Position numbers and translations under genes: made by a program. A DNA stretch of 64,000 nucleotides. It comes from Paenibacillus hamazuiensis (GTDB taxonomy: Bacteria; Bacillota; Bacilli; Paenibacillales; NBRC-103111). The DNA is taken from positions 6,073,001 through 6,137,000 of the forward strand of contig NZ_JALRMO010000001.1 of the NCBI RefSeq assembly GCF_023276405.1, written 5' to 3'. The first letter of the stretch is position 1; each line of letters opens with the position of its first letter. Of this stretch, positions 16,347 through 23,887 are shown piece by piece. The notes beneath the pieces were generated by a model. It had not been told where the DNA came from. It saw only the letters and a list, made by a program, of their open reading frames with translations, and made no database searches.

Positions 16347-16655
16347 CTATGTGTGCGGGATTTGACGCTTACTTAGGGAGTCAATCCAAGAATCGTTCGT
16401 TCCATCGTATTGATCATCCGCCCACTCTTCGTTATAATAAATAAATTTCTTTAACATTGTTACAAATGCTTCTTCTGTTGAGCTAAAGACATTCGGGCAT
16501 ACCATTAAAGTTAATGACTCTATCCCATCACCTCGAGCCAGATCTCTATTTGGAATTTCAATAATTTTAAAATCGATATTTCTCAATTCTGACTTAACCC
16601 AAATCTCGGTAAAAGATTTAACATCGTTCAATATTCTAGTTATTTCGGATTTCAT
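16347..16655 (-). CDS. Small hypothetical protein
   Basis: This 102-residue acidic protein (MKSEITRILNDVKSFTEIWV at the start, DDQYDGTNDSWIDSLSKRQ near the end) has no signal peptide or membrane segment. The ATG at 16655 is chosen because AGAAGG lies 7 bases upstream; an upstream in-frame ATG at 16694 has no ribosome site. Its size, acidity and position in a region of small orphan genes resemble immunity proteins, but no family is recognised. Confidence 0.6.
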   Translation of the reverse strand: MKSEITRILNDVKSFTEIWVKSELRNIDFKIIEIPNRDLARGDGIESLTLMVCPNVFSSTEEAFVTMLKKFIYYNEEWADDQYDGTNDSWIDSLSKRQIPHT

Positions 16656-16740
16656 CGTTAACCTTCTTTTCACAGATATCCATGTATCGTCCATCTATTT
16701 CTAGAAATGATTGTCATTATCCTGCCCGTTACTTCAATGA

Positions 16741-16775
16741 ACAACGGCAGCCGATCGTCTGGCCGGTTGCCGCGG
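16741..16775 (-). terminator. Hairpin downstream of the SLH protein gene
   Basis: On the minus strand CGGCAACCGG and CCGATCGGCTGCCG form an imperfect stem followed by TTGTTCATT. It lies about 75 bases past the SLH gene stop. The T-run is poor. Confidence 0.4.
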
Positions 16776-16846
16776 TGTCAAAATTCAACTATCGTCTCCG
16801 TTCAATTCAAAAATGATCTCCAGGAATACCTCATAAGCTTCGCTGC

Positions 16847-18076
16847 CTAGCTGTTGCTAATGGTAACACCGGAACCATTATCATTTTTAAGGATATAACC
16901 CCCTTTTTCTCCTTTTAGGGTTGAAGTTGTCCAAAACGTTCTCTCTACACCTGTCTTAAGGTAGTCATTTAAGGCAGACGGCAATGTCTCAAGTCCTACC
17001 GAATTCACATAATTTTCGTCTGCAATTCGATAAAATTGAACCAATCTTGACTTGTTACCTTGGCTAAAGGTGAGAATGTTTGGTACATCAAGTAAAGACA
17101 TGAACGATAACTCTGCATATGTAATATAGTTACCTTTTTGGTAATCCTGAACTGCGGGGTTAAATAAAGATGCATAAGCTCCTTTAAGTTGGCCAGAGGT
17201 AGCATCTACTACGATAAATCTTTTGATTTTCATAATTGCGGATTTGTTAGAAAGCGTGATCTGAGTGTTAATCAGATTGGAAAAGTTTCCATCCATATAT
17301 CTGTAATTACTGTTTGACACTAGGTTCGCTCCTGTGAGACCTACTTCTCGTAGCTCCTTGAGATCGGGGTAAATATCCGCATTTTCGCCTTCAACGTCCA
17401 TGTAACGAAGTAGGATTGCAGCTACTTCTGCTCTGGTTGTGGTGCTTTTGGGCTTCAAGGTTCCATCCGCAAAACCCCCGACAATCCCAGTTCCACGAAC
17501 AAGCGCAATATACGGCACCTCATCTACACTGATCTCCCCGCGAATCGCCTCAGGCGTAGGAAGAAGTGTATTTTGAGTGTCCTCGAATGCTTGTTCGAAA
17601 GAGTCGTTGGATTTCATAAGTCCATTAGAAATCCACTTTATCATTTCGTAACGAGTCAACTGAGTGTTTGGATTAAATCCGCTAGGGTAGTCACCTGGAT
17701 TAATAAAACCCTGTGCAACCAACTGTATAACTGCAGATTCTGCCCAATGCCCTTTCATGTCGCTGAACGGATCGCTACCAGTGGCCGAAGGAAGCTTGGT
17801 GGAACGGCTGAGAATTGCAGCAAATTCAGCGCGTGTAATTTGGCCATTCGGCTTGAAAGTTCCGTCTTCATAACCTGAGATCATTTTACGATCATACGCT
17901 TTTGCGATAACATCTTGAGCCCAATGATTCTCTACATCTTTGAATTTAGCAATATCCGTCGAAGCAATATCTTCTTCAGTATCCGCACCATTCGCTTCTG
18001 CTCTTAATAGTGCAAATGTAAAGCTGCCGGTCAACAGAGTCGTTGCAGCCATAACAGAAAATATAACTTTGTTCAT
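16847..18076 (-). CDS. Secreted S-layer homology (SLH) domain protein
   Basis: This 409-residue protein has a signal peptide (residues 1-29, FSVMAATTLLTGSFTFALLR) and three SLH domains (about 43-95, 100-155 and 187-230; motifs FKDVENHWAQDVIAKAYDRK, GYEDGTFKPNGQITRAE, GFADGTLKPKSTTTRAE). The unknown C-terminal domain has no catalytic motif that I recognise. SLH domains bind pyruvylated secondary cell-wall polymer, so it is anchored to the wall. CGGAGG precedes the ATG. It is monocistronic. Confidence 0.9.
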   Translation of the reverse strand: MNKVIFSVMAATTLLTGSFTFALLRAEANGADTEEDIASTDIAKFKDVENHWAQDVIAKAYDRKMISGYEDGTFKPNGQITRAEFAAILSRSTKLPSATGSDPFSDMKGHWAESAVIQLVAQGFINPGDYPSGFNPNTQLTRYEMIKWISNGLMKSNDSFEQAFEDTQNTLLPTPEAIRGEISVDEVPYIALVRGTGIVGGFADGTLKPKSTTTRAEVAAILLRYMDVEGENADIYPDLKELREVGLTGANLVSNSNYRYMDGNFSNLINTQITLSNKSAIMKIKRFIVVDATSGQLKGAYASLFNPAVQDYQKGNYITYAELSFMSLLDVPNILTFSQGNKSRLVQFYRIADENYVNSVGLETLPSALNDYLKTGVERTFWTTSTLKGEKGGYILKNDNGSGVTISNS

Positions 18077-18213
18077 ATCTTAATCCTCCGAAAAATATGT
18101 TTAAGAATGTAGAACCTATCTCGTTAAAAGTATAAAAGCTGTTTTTTCTAGAAGGTAACTTACTTATAAGAAAATACACATAATTATACAAGAAGTCAGG
18201 CGATTTTTCTGTG

Positions 18214-18480
18214 AAGTCACACACGAATAATATATCTGAAAGCGCCGGCAGACGAAAATCTTCGAAAACTCGCAAAGGCAACAAATACCTCCGATCGGCA
18301 CTCATTGAAGTCGCTCACTCCGTTCGCAGATCCGACAATTATTTGGGAGCTCAGTACGGACGTATCGCAGCCCGAAGAGGGAAACACAGAGCTGCCGTAG
18401 CTGTCGCTCACTCCATCATGACTATTGCTGCTACGCTTAGTTTCGTACTGCCATTTTTAGACCTATGTTATGTTGAAATT
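18214..18480 (+). pseudogene. IS110 family transposase remnant (C-terminal part)
   Basis: The frame reads SESAGRRKSSKTRKGNKYLR, SALIEVAHSVRRSDNYLGAQ and YGRIAARRGKHRAAVAVAHS, the C-terminal Transposase_20 region of IS110/IS1111-type transposases. The N-terminal catalytic DEDD part is absent and the frame drifts after AVAHS. It is a fossil of an old insertion. Confidence 0.75.
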
Positions 18481-18570
18481 TTCGGGGTAGTTTAATGAGG
18501 GCTCGCATCAACCTCAACTCATACGCACCAACTATTGGTAATGCCTTTACACCCGTCGTTAGCATCATTA

Positions 18571-18596
18571 AAAAGGAGTTGCTGTTAGCAACCCCC
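18571..18596 (-). terminator. Rho-independent terminator
   Basis: On the minus strand GGGTTGCTAACAGCAACTCC forms a stem (GTTGC/GCAAC) followed by TTTTT. It lies immediately after the sigma-factor remnant and may serve the cysC operon. Confidence 0.7.
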
Positions 18597-18599
18597 ATT

Positions 18600-18716
18600 T
18601 TAATGTGCTTTAACGAAAACATCTTGCACCGCGTCCTCTACATCGGAAACTGATCCTGTCAACTGATAAGCAAGCTTGAACAACAGCTTCTTGTACTGCT
18701 TGTAAAGCTCCTGCAT
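18600..18716 (-). pseudogene. Truncated ECF RNA polymerase sigma factor (38 codons)
   Basis: An ATG at 18716 with GGAAGGAA upstream reads MQELYKQYKKLLFKLAYQLT, GSVSDVEDAVQDVFVKAH and then TAA. This is the start of region 2 of an ECF (SigJ-like) sigma factor, including the DAVQDVF core-binding motif. The rest of the gene is missing and a terminator follows directly. The peptide is too short to act as a sigma factor. Confidence 0.65.
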
Positions 18717-18798
18717 CGACGTGTTCCTTCCGCAACCGATTTTCTCTCTTCCAAACCCTCGTTTTCAATCTTTTCGTTGGCAGCATAGCATACAACCC

Positions 18799-19341
18799 TT
18801 ACCATGGCGGCAAAAATCGCCGGAGGGCCGGAGCATCCAGAATGCGCTGTACATTTCCGGCTACGGTCTCCGTATCCGTCCGAATCACCATATCGGGGCA
18901 TTCAGGCGGTTCATATCCATCCGAGATTCCGGTGAAATGAGCGATCTCTCCGCGGCGGGCTTTGGCATATAAACCTTTGACATCGCGCTGCTCGCATACT
19001 TCAACCGGACAAGATACGTAAACTTCCAAGAAATGAGGCAGCACCGCCCGGGCGTACGCACGCATTTCGCGATAAGGGCTGATCATACTCACGATAGCCG
19101 TAACCCCGTGCCTATTCAGCATTTCGCTGATATACACGGCTCGGCGCACATTCTCCATTCGGTCCTCGCGGCCGAATCCGAGCTCCCGTCCGATCTTCTC
19201 GCGCAGTGAGTCGCCGTCCAAGCATTCCACCCGGCTGCCCCTATCCCGCATAGCCGCCGCAAGTGCGACGGCCGTCGTCGTTTTGCCGGCACCCGATAAT
19301 CCGGTCAGCCAAACGGTCAAGCCCTGGTTTACGTGCTGCAA
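18799..19341 (-). CDS. cysC: Adenylylsulfate kinase-like protein (CysC)
   Basis: This 180-residue kinase converts adenylylsulfate (APS) to PAPS with ATP. Motifs are Walker A GLSGAGKTT (residues 14-22), LDGDSLREKIG, LGFGREDRMENVRR, SMISPYREMR and RDVKGLYAKARRGEI-AHFTGISDGYE, all typical of CysC. Its start overlaps the STM4011-like gene by 13 bases. No ATP sulfurylase or other sulfate genes are in the cluster, so it may work on a product of the neighbouring radical SAM enzymes rather than in bulk sulfate assimilation. That is inference from context. Confidence 0.88.
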   Translation of the reverse strand: MQHVNQGLTVWLTGLSGAGKTTTAVALAAAMRDRGSRVECLDGDSLREKIGRELGFGREDRMENVRRAVYISEMLNRHGVTAIVSMISPYREMRAYARAVLPHFLEVYVSCPVEVCEQRDVKGLYAKARRGEIAHFTGISDGYEPPECPDMVIRTDTETVAGNVQRILDAPALRRFLPPW

Positions 19342-20225
19342 ATGAATCTCTCCCCGTTACGAAATAGCCGCTCTTTACCTACTATTCGCTCCAGTAAACT
19401 GTCGCCGTACACTTCGTCAAGCTTCAAACCGGGCATATGAATGTAGCCAATATAACAGTCGCAGCACTCCATTCGGCACGGCCGCCGCCGCGACAGACCT
19501 TTCAGGCCGTCCCGGTACAGGTTGCCGATAACCTCGCGATCCTTATAGCATCGTTTGACCAGCCCGGACCCCTGCACATAGAAAACGTCATATCCGGTGC
19601 TGCACGGCTGCCCCAGGCTTGAGTAATCGGCCGCATTCAGCTCAAAGTACGGATCAATGCCGGACAGGAAGGCGATATCCTCTTTTGTATAATAACGAGG
19701 CCGATCCTTGTACGCATTGACCCACATATAAACGTCCCGGGGCAGAGCCCGTCGAAGCGACAGCAGGGCGCCAAAAGCGCTCTTCAAGCCAACCGATCCT
19801 ACGCTAAAAGGAATACCCCGGTTATACAGCTCGCGGCATTGCGCCAGGAAGGCGGATTCCTCCGTTTGGCCGGGATGATAGGTTGCCCAGAAAGCCGACT
19901 TGCGCGGGTTCAGTTGTTCCGTCCAGTTCAGCTTTGCGGAAAGATTCGTTTGGATCGCCACTTTGCGGACATGATCCATCGAGGAAAGCTCGACCATCGC
20001 TTTCCGGTACCAAGAGTGAATCAATGCCTCCCCGTACGGATTGAAAAATACGGCAAGCTCGATGCCGTCCGCCGCTTGACGTTTAACCCAATCGACAAAC
20101 GTTTGAAGCTGCGCCCGGTCTTTGGCAAGCGTTTCCGAGCTGTCTCTTGTTTTGCTGAAGGGACAATACGGACACGAATAATTGCAGGAGGACAAACTGC
20201 CGCGATAATAAAGCGTCGCCTTCAT
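19329..20225 (-). CDS. STM4011 family radical SAM protein
   Basis: This 298-residue protein has the radical SAM cluster-binding motif C-x3-C-x2-C in SSCNYSCPYCPFSK (residues 12-25). A second Cys group near the C-terminus (CRMECCDCYIGY, about 252-263) may bind an auxiliary iron-sulfur cluster. FNPYGEALIH occupies the usual GGE-like SAM-binding place. From memory it matches the STM4011 family, which occurs with STM4012 and STM4013 in an uncharacterised conserved cluster. It overlaps the STM4012-like gene by 4 bases (ATGA). The substrate is unknown. Confidence 0.85.
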   Translation of the reverse strand: MKATLYYRGSLSSCNYSCPYCPFSKTRDSSETLAKDRAQLQTFVDWVKRQAADGIELAVFFNPYGEALIHSWYRKAMVELSSMDHVRKVAIQTNLSAKLNWTEQLNPRKSAFWATYHPGQTEESAFLAQCRELYNRGIPFSVGSVGLKSAFGALLSLRRALPRDVYMWVNAYKDRPRYYTKEDIAFLSGIDPYFELNAADYSSLGQPCSTGYDVFYVQGSGLVKRCYKDREVIGNLYRDGLKGLSRRRPCRMECCDCYIGYIHMPGLKLDEVYGDSLLERIVGKERLFRNGERFICST

Positions 20226-21607
20226 GTGATGACGTATTCCTCCATCCGCGCGCGTATTTCCGCCGAGATCAGCCGGTCGCCGATCGCATCGGAGTAGGCG
20301 AGGCCTTCATCCGTCAGCCGCAGATCACCCGCATCCAGATCGGCCCAACCGGACTGCAGCAGCAAGACCAGCTCCGCATGATCCTCTAATGCGCTGCCGC
20401 CGTAACGGGCGGAATAATCGTTCAGCGAAAGGCCGTCGCTGTGTAAAATCGCCTTCAGCACGTAGCGGCGCCGTTGTTCCGCTTCGCTTAATACGATGCC
20501 GTAATCGGCCTGATCATATTGCTGCGCGGCGACAAAATCGTCGATGATGGCGGCCGTCGCCTTGCGGCTGACCGCATACCGCGAAGAATAATGGACGCTG
20601 CGGGTATAAGAGCGGGCGCCGCAGCCGAGGCCCACCATTCCTTCTTCCTGACAGCTGTAGGGGAGCAGCAGCTTGCCTGAGGCCGAGGTGCTGTCCGCTT
20701 TGCTGAACCTGCGCATCGAGGTTTGCTTGTAGCCTTCCGCCCGCAGCCGGTCGCGCGCCGCGAGATAGAGCATCATGCGGGAATCGTCTCCTCCCCGGAC
20801 ATCCTCCGTTTTGACCAACGTATGATCGCGTGTGTAAAGCGGGTACAAAAACAGCTCTTCGGGTTGATAAGACAAGGCCTGCTCCAGCGAATACAGCCAA
20901 GAATCCAAAGTTTGTCCCGGCAGTCCGTAAATGAGATCCAGGTTAAGAATCGGGAAATCATACCCGCGAAGCAGCTCCAATGCGTGCACAACCTGCATCG
21001 GCTGCTGCGGACGAAAGACGGCTGCGGCTTCCGCGCCGACGAAGCTTTGAACGCCCATGCTGACCCGGTCGACCCGATGGTCCTTGAGCATTTGGAGCTT
21101 CTCCCGCGTTACCGTTTCGGGCGATACTTCGATACTTATGGACGCGCTCTCCAAATGGAGTCCCATTACATTGACGGCAACGCCAAACAGCCTTTCCAGA
21201 TGAGCCGGCTGCAGCAGCGTCGGCGTTCCTCCTCCCATCGCGAAACGGGCGAAAGGTTTATTGCTCACAAAAGGCGACCACTGACGGGCCTGCCGTTCAA
21301 TGGCCTCGACATACTTCTCGTGCATGTCCGTATTCTTGTCGGGCAGCGTAAACAAATTGCAAAATCCGCAGCGGGCGCCGCAGAACGGGATATGCATATA
21401 CAGGAAATAGGTTTCCGCCGGTTCATCGCTCCACAGCTGTGAAAGCGGGATCGGCTTTTCAAAATTCCGGTAAGCCGTTTTGTGGGGATATGCATACAAA
21501 TAAGAACGATAAGGATCGGAACGCAAACTTTCCTTCCACTGCTTTACGGTATTTTCATCATGGAGCGCAGAAAGCGGTATGTTTGAATCATGAAGAGAAT
21601 GGCCCAT
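20222..21607 (-). CDS. STM4012 family radical SAM protein (HemN/HemW-like)
   Basis: This 461-residue protein resembles coproporphyrinogen dehydrogenase-type radical SAM enzymes. It has MHIPFCGARCGFCNLFT with the C-x3-C-x2-C motif at about residues 95-102, MGGGTPTLL, EVSPETVTREKL, RVSMGVQSF and NLDLIYGLPGQTLDSW, and a C-terminal winged-helix region. Context with STM4011 and STM4013 homologues assigns it to STM4012 rather than to HemW. It has a 27-base gap to the truncated STM4013 remnant and a 4-base overlap with the next gene, so it is one operon. The reaction is unknown. Confidence 0.88.
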   Translation of the reverse strand: MGHSLHDSNIPLSALHDENTVKQWKESLRSDPYRSYLYAYPHKTAYRNFEKPIPLSQLWSDEPAETYFLYMHIPFCGARCGFCNLFTLPDKNTDMHEKYVEAIERQARQWSPFVSNKPFARFAMGGGTPTLLQPAHLERLFGVAVNVMGLHLESASISIEVSPETVTREKLQMLKDHRVDRVSMGVQSFVGAEAAAVFRPQQPMQVVHALELLRGYDFPILNLDLIYGLPGQTLDSWLYSLEQALSYQPEELFLYPLYTRDHTLVKTEDVRGGDDSRMMLYLAARDRLRAEGYKQTSMRRFSKADSTSASGKLLLPYSCQEEGMVGLGCGARSYTRSVHYSSRYAVSRKATAAIIDDFVAAQQYDQADYGIVLSEAEQRRRYVLKAILHSDGLSLNDYSARYGGSALEDHAELVLLLQSGWADLDAGDLRLTDEGLAYSDAIGDRLISAEIRARMEEYVIT

Positions 21608-21634
21608 TTTCTGTCCCCCTCTATTGAATGTAGG

Positions 21635-21915
21635 CTATAAGATAAACTCCCGGTAAGGGACGTTCCAGACAACTTCGTGCGCGAGGCGATGTCCTTCGAA
21701 GCCGTCCTCGCCATAAGCCGTGCCGTGATCCGAGAATGCCATGCAGAAGACGGGCCGCTCCCGCGTTCTCATGGCATCGAACAAGCGCCCGAGCTGCGCG
21801 TCTACGTAACGAAGCGCGGCCCGCTGAGTGTCCACCGAATCCCGCTTAGCTCCTTCCACATAGTAATGATTCGGACCGTGAATGGCCGATACGTTCAAAA
21901 AAAGAAAAAGCTTCT
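21635..21915 (-). pseudogene. STM4013/SEN3800-type hydrolase, 3' remnant cut by an insertion sequence
   Basis: About 92 C-terminal residues survive (EKLFLFLNVSAIHGPNHYYV, PVFCMAFSDHGTAYGEDGFE, GHRLAHEVVWNVPYREFIL). SDHGTAYGEDG is the metal-binding motif of alkaline phosphatase/sulfatase superfamily hydrolases and matches the STM4013 family. The IS1634-type element begins at 21916. The upstream part of the gene is not found on the other side of the element, so it has been lost. The operon's native promoter is probably gone too. Confidence 0.75.
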
Positions 21916-23869
21916 CCCGGGTTCGACAGTAACCCTCGAAAAGTAGGCACCCTTTTGGGTGCTGTGGACAACTGAAATCCAGATTTGACGCGGCTTTTCG
22001 GACTTTTCCACAGGCACTACGACGCGAAAAAATCCAAAAAACTGTAGGCACTAAATTTTTGTGGATAATTAGATATTTTTGTTGCATTTCTTGTAGTATA
22101 TATTATATCCTGTAGATATGTATATACGAACAATCTCTCGTAAAAATAAAAACGGTTCGATCACCCGTTACGTACAGCTCGCCCATAATGAGCGAAATCC
22201 TGTGACCGGAACTCCACAAGCGAAAGTCCTGTACCATTTCGGCCGCGCTGACGAACTGGACATGGAGGGCTTGAAACGTCTTGCCGCCAGCATCCACCGT
22301 TTTATTGGCGAGCCGCAAGCGCCCTCTCCATCTTCAGCGCAACCCGCTTCGGTTACGCTCCTTAGCAGTCGTTCGCTGGGCGGCGTATGGCTGCTCGATC
22401 AACTTTGGAAGAAGCTTGGTATCGGCGAAGCGATTACACGACGACTTGCCGACCGGGAATACCGCATGCCGGTTGAACGCGCCATCTTTGCCATGGTGGC
22501 CAATCGGGCGCTGGCACCAAGCAGCAAGCTGGCGATTGAAGATTGGGTGGATCGTGAAGTGGTCATCCCGGACCTTCCGGCGTTTGACGTGCAGCATGGC
22601 TACCGGGCAATGGATTTTCTGCTCACGTCGGAAGAAAGCATCCAGCGTGAAGTGTTCCATACGGTAGCGGATTTGCTGAATCTGGAAGTCGATCTGCTGT
22701 TCTTCGACACGACCTCCACGTATTTTGAGACGGAAGAGGACGACGAAGACGATTTTCGCAAAACCGGTTATTCGAAAGACCATCGCCCCGACCTTCCGCA
22801 GGTGGTCATCGGTTTTGCTGTCACGCGTGAGGGCATCCCGATTCGTTGTTGGGTGTGGCCGGGCAATACGTCGGATATGAACGTTGTGCCGCAGGTGAAA
22901 AAGGATCTGATCGGGTGGAAACTCGGGCGTGTGATTACCGTCGTCGACCGCGGTTTCTCCTCCGAAGACAATCTGCGCGTACTGCAACAGAGCGGCGGCC
23001 ACTACATTGCCGGGGAGAAGATGACGTCGGGCAAGCCGACCGTCGAAGCGGCACTCGCGCATCCGGGACGTTTCAAAACGATCCGAGACAACCTGGAGGT
23101 CAAGGAGATCGTCGTGGGGGATGGCGAAGCGCGCAAGCGATACGTGCTCGTTCGCAATCCGGAAGAAGCAAAGCGGGATGCCGCCCGGCGCGAAGCGCAT
23201 CTGGAGCAGCTGCGCACGGAGCTTGCCCGGTTGAAGGAACTGGACGGCGAAGCGCATACCGGGGCACACTGCCGTCTACACAGCCATCCGACGTACAAAC
23301 GGTATCTCAAGACCGACAAGCGCGGCAATCTGCGTATCGATCTGGCCGCCGTCAAAGCGATGGAGCATCTGGACGGCAAATACTTGCTGCGCACCTCTGA
23401 CGACACCTTGTCCACGGAAGACGTGGCACTCGGGTACAAGCAATTGCTTCAGGTGGAAGCAGCGTTTCGGACACTCAAGCAATCGCTGGAACTGCGGCCG
23501 GTCTACCACCGGAAAGAAGAACGGATTCGCGCACATGTCCTGCTTTGCTGGCTGGCCTTGATGCTCATCCGGATTGCAGAAAACCAAACCGGTCAAACGT
23601 GGCGCGAGATTCGTTCGCTCATGCAGACGCTGCATCTGGTTGAGTACCGTTTGGATGGTGGAAAGCTGCGGCAACGGACGGAATTAACGGACGAACATCG
23701 GGCAATTGTTTCGGCCTTGCAAATCGCAGAACCCCAGCAAATATGGGATATTTCGCTCTCTTGACCCCCAAAAGATGTAGGCACCACACGTAGTTATCCA
23801 CAACTGCCGCATCCCTTGTCCCGCTTGGGTTTGAGACGGATTGTGCATCTACCGACTGTCGAACCCGGG
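21916..23869 (+). mobile_element. IS1634 family insertion sequence, copy 1
   Basis: The element is 1954 bp, bounded by perfect 15-bp inverted repeats CCCGGGTTCGACAGT / ACTGTCGAACCCGGG, with one transposase gene. It has the same length and the same transposase sequence as copy 2 at 43591-45544, in opposite orientation. The flanking bases (CTTCT on the left, ATCAC on the right) do not match, so no target duplication is present. That indicates a deletion or recombination after insertion. Confidence 0.9.
22118..23764 (+). CDS. IS1634 family transposase
   Basis: This 548-residue DDE transposase of the IS4 superfamily has an N-terminal DNA-binding part and a catalytic domain with LLFFDTTSTYFET (first Asp), VITVVDRGFSSEDN (second Asp) and VEAAFRTLKQSLELRPVYH with the Y-x2-K-like/Glu region near the C-terminus. 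The protein is identical to the copy at 43696-45342. It appears intact, so the element may be active. Confidence 0.93.
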   Translation: MYIRTISRKNKNGSITRYVQLAHNERNPVTGTPQAKVLYHFGRADELDMEGLKRLAASIHRFIGEPQAPSPSSAQPASVTLLSSRSLGGVWLLDQLWKKLGIGEAITRRLADREYRMPVERAIFAMVANRALAPSSKLAIEDWVDREVVIPDLPAFDVQHGYRAMDFLLTSEESIQREVFHTVADLLNLEVDLLFFDTTSTYFETEEDDEDDFRKTGYSKDHRPDLPQVVIGFAVTREGIPIRCWVWPGNTSDMNVVPQVKKDLIGWKLGRVITVVDRGFSSEDNLRVLQQSGGHYIAGEKMTSGKPTVEAALAHPGRFKTIRDNLEVKEIVVGDGEARKRYVLVRNPEEAKRDAARREAHLEQLRTELARLKELDGEAHTGAHCRLHSHPTYKRYLKTDKRGNLRIDLAAVKAMEHLDGKYLLRTSDDTLSTEDVALGYKQLLQVEAAFRTLKQSLELRPVYHRKEERIRAHVLLCWLALMLIRIAENQTGQTWREIRSLMQTLHLVEYRLDGGKLRQRTELTDEHRAIVSALQIAEPQQIWDISLS

Positions 23870-23887
23870 ATCACAGCTCAAGCCAAA

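Noticed and set aside
22334-23269. 311-codon minus-strand frame inside IS1634 copy 1 (and its twin in copy 2)
   Set aside because: It is the mirror of the transposase gene.
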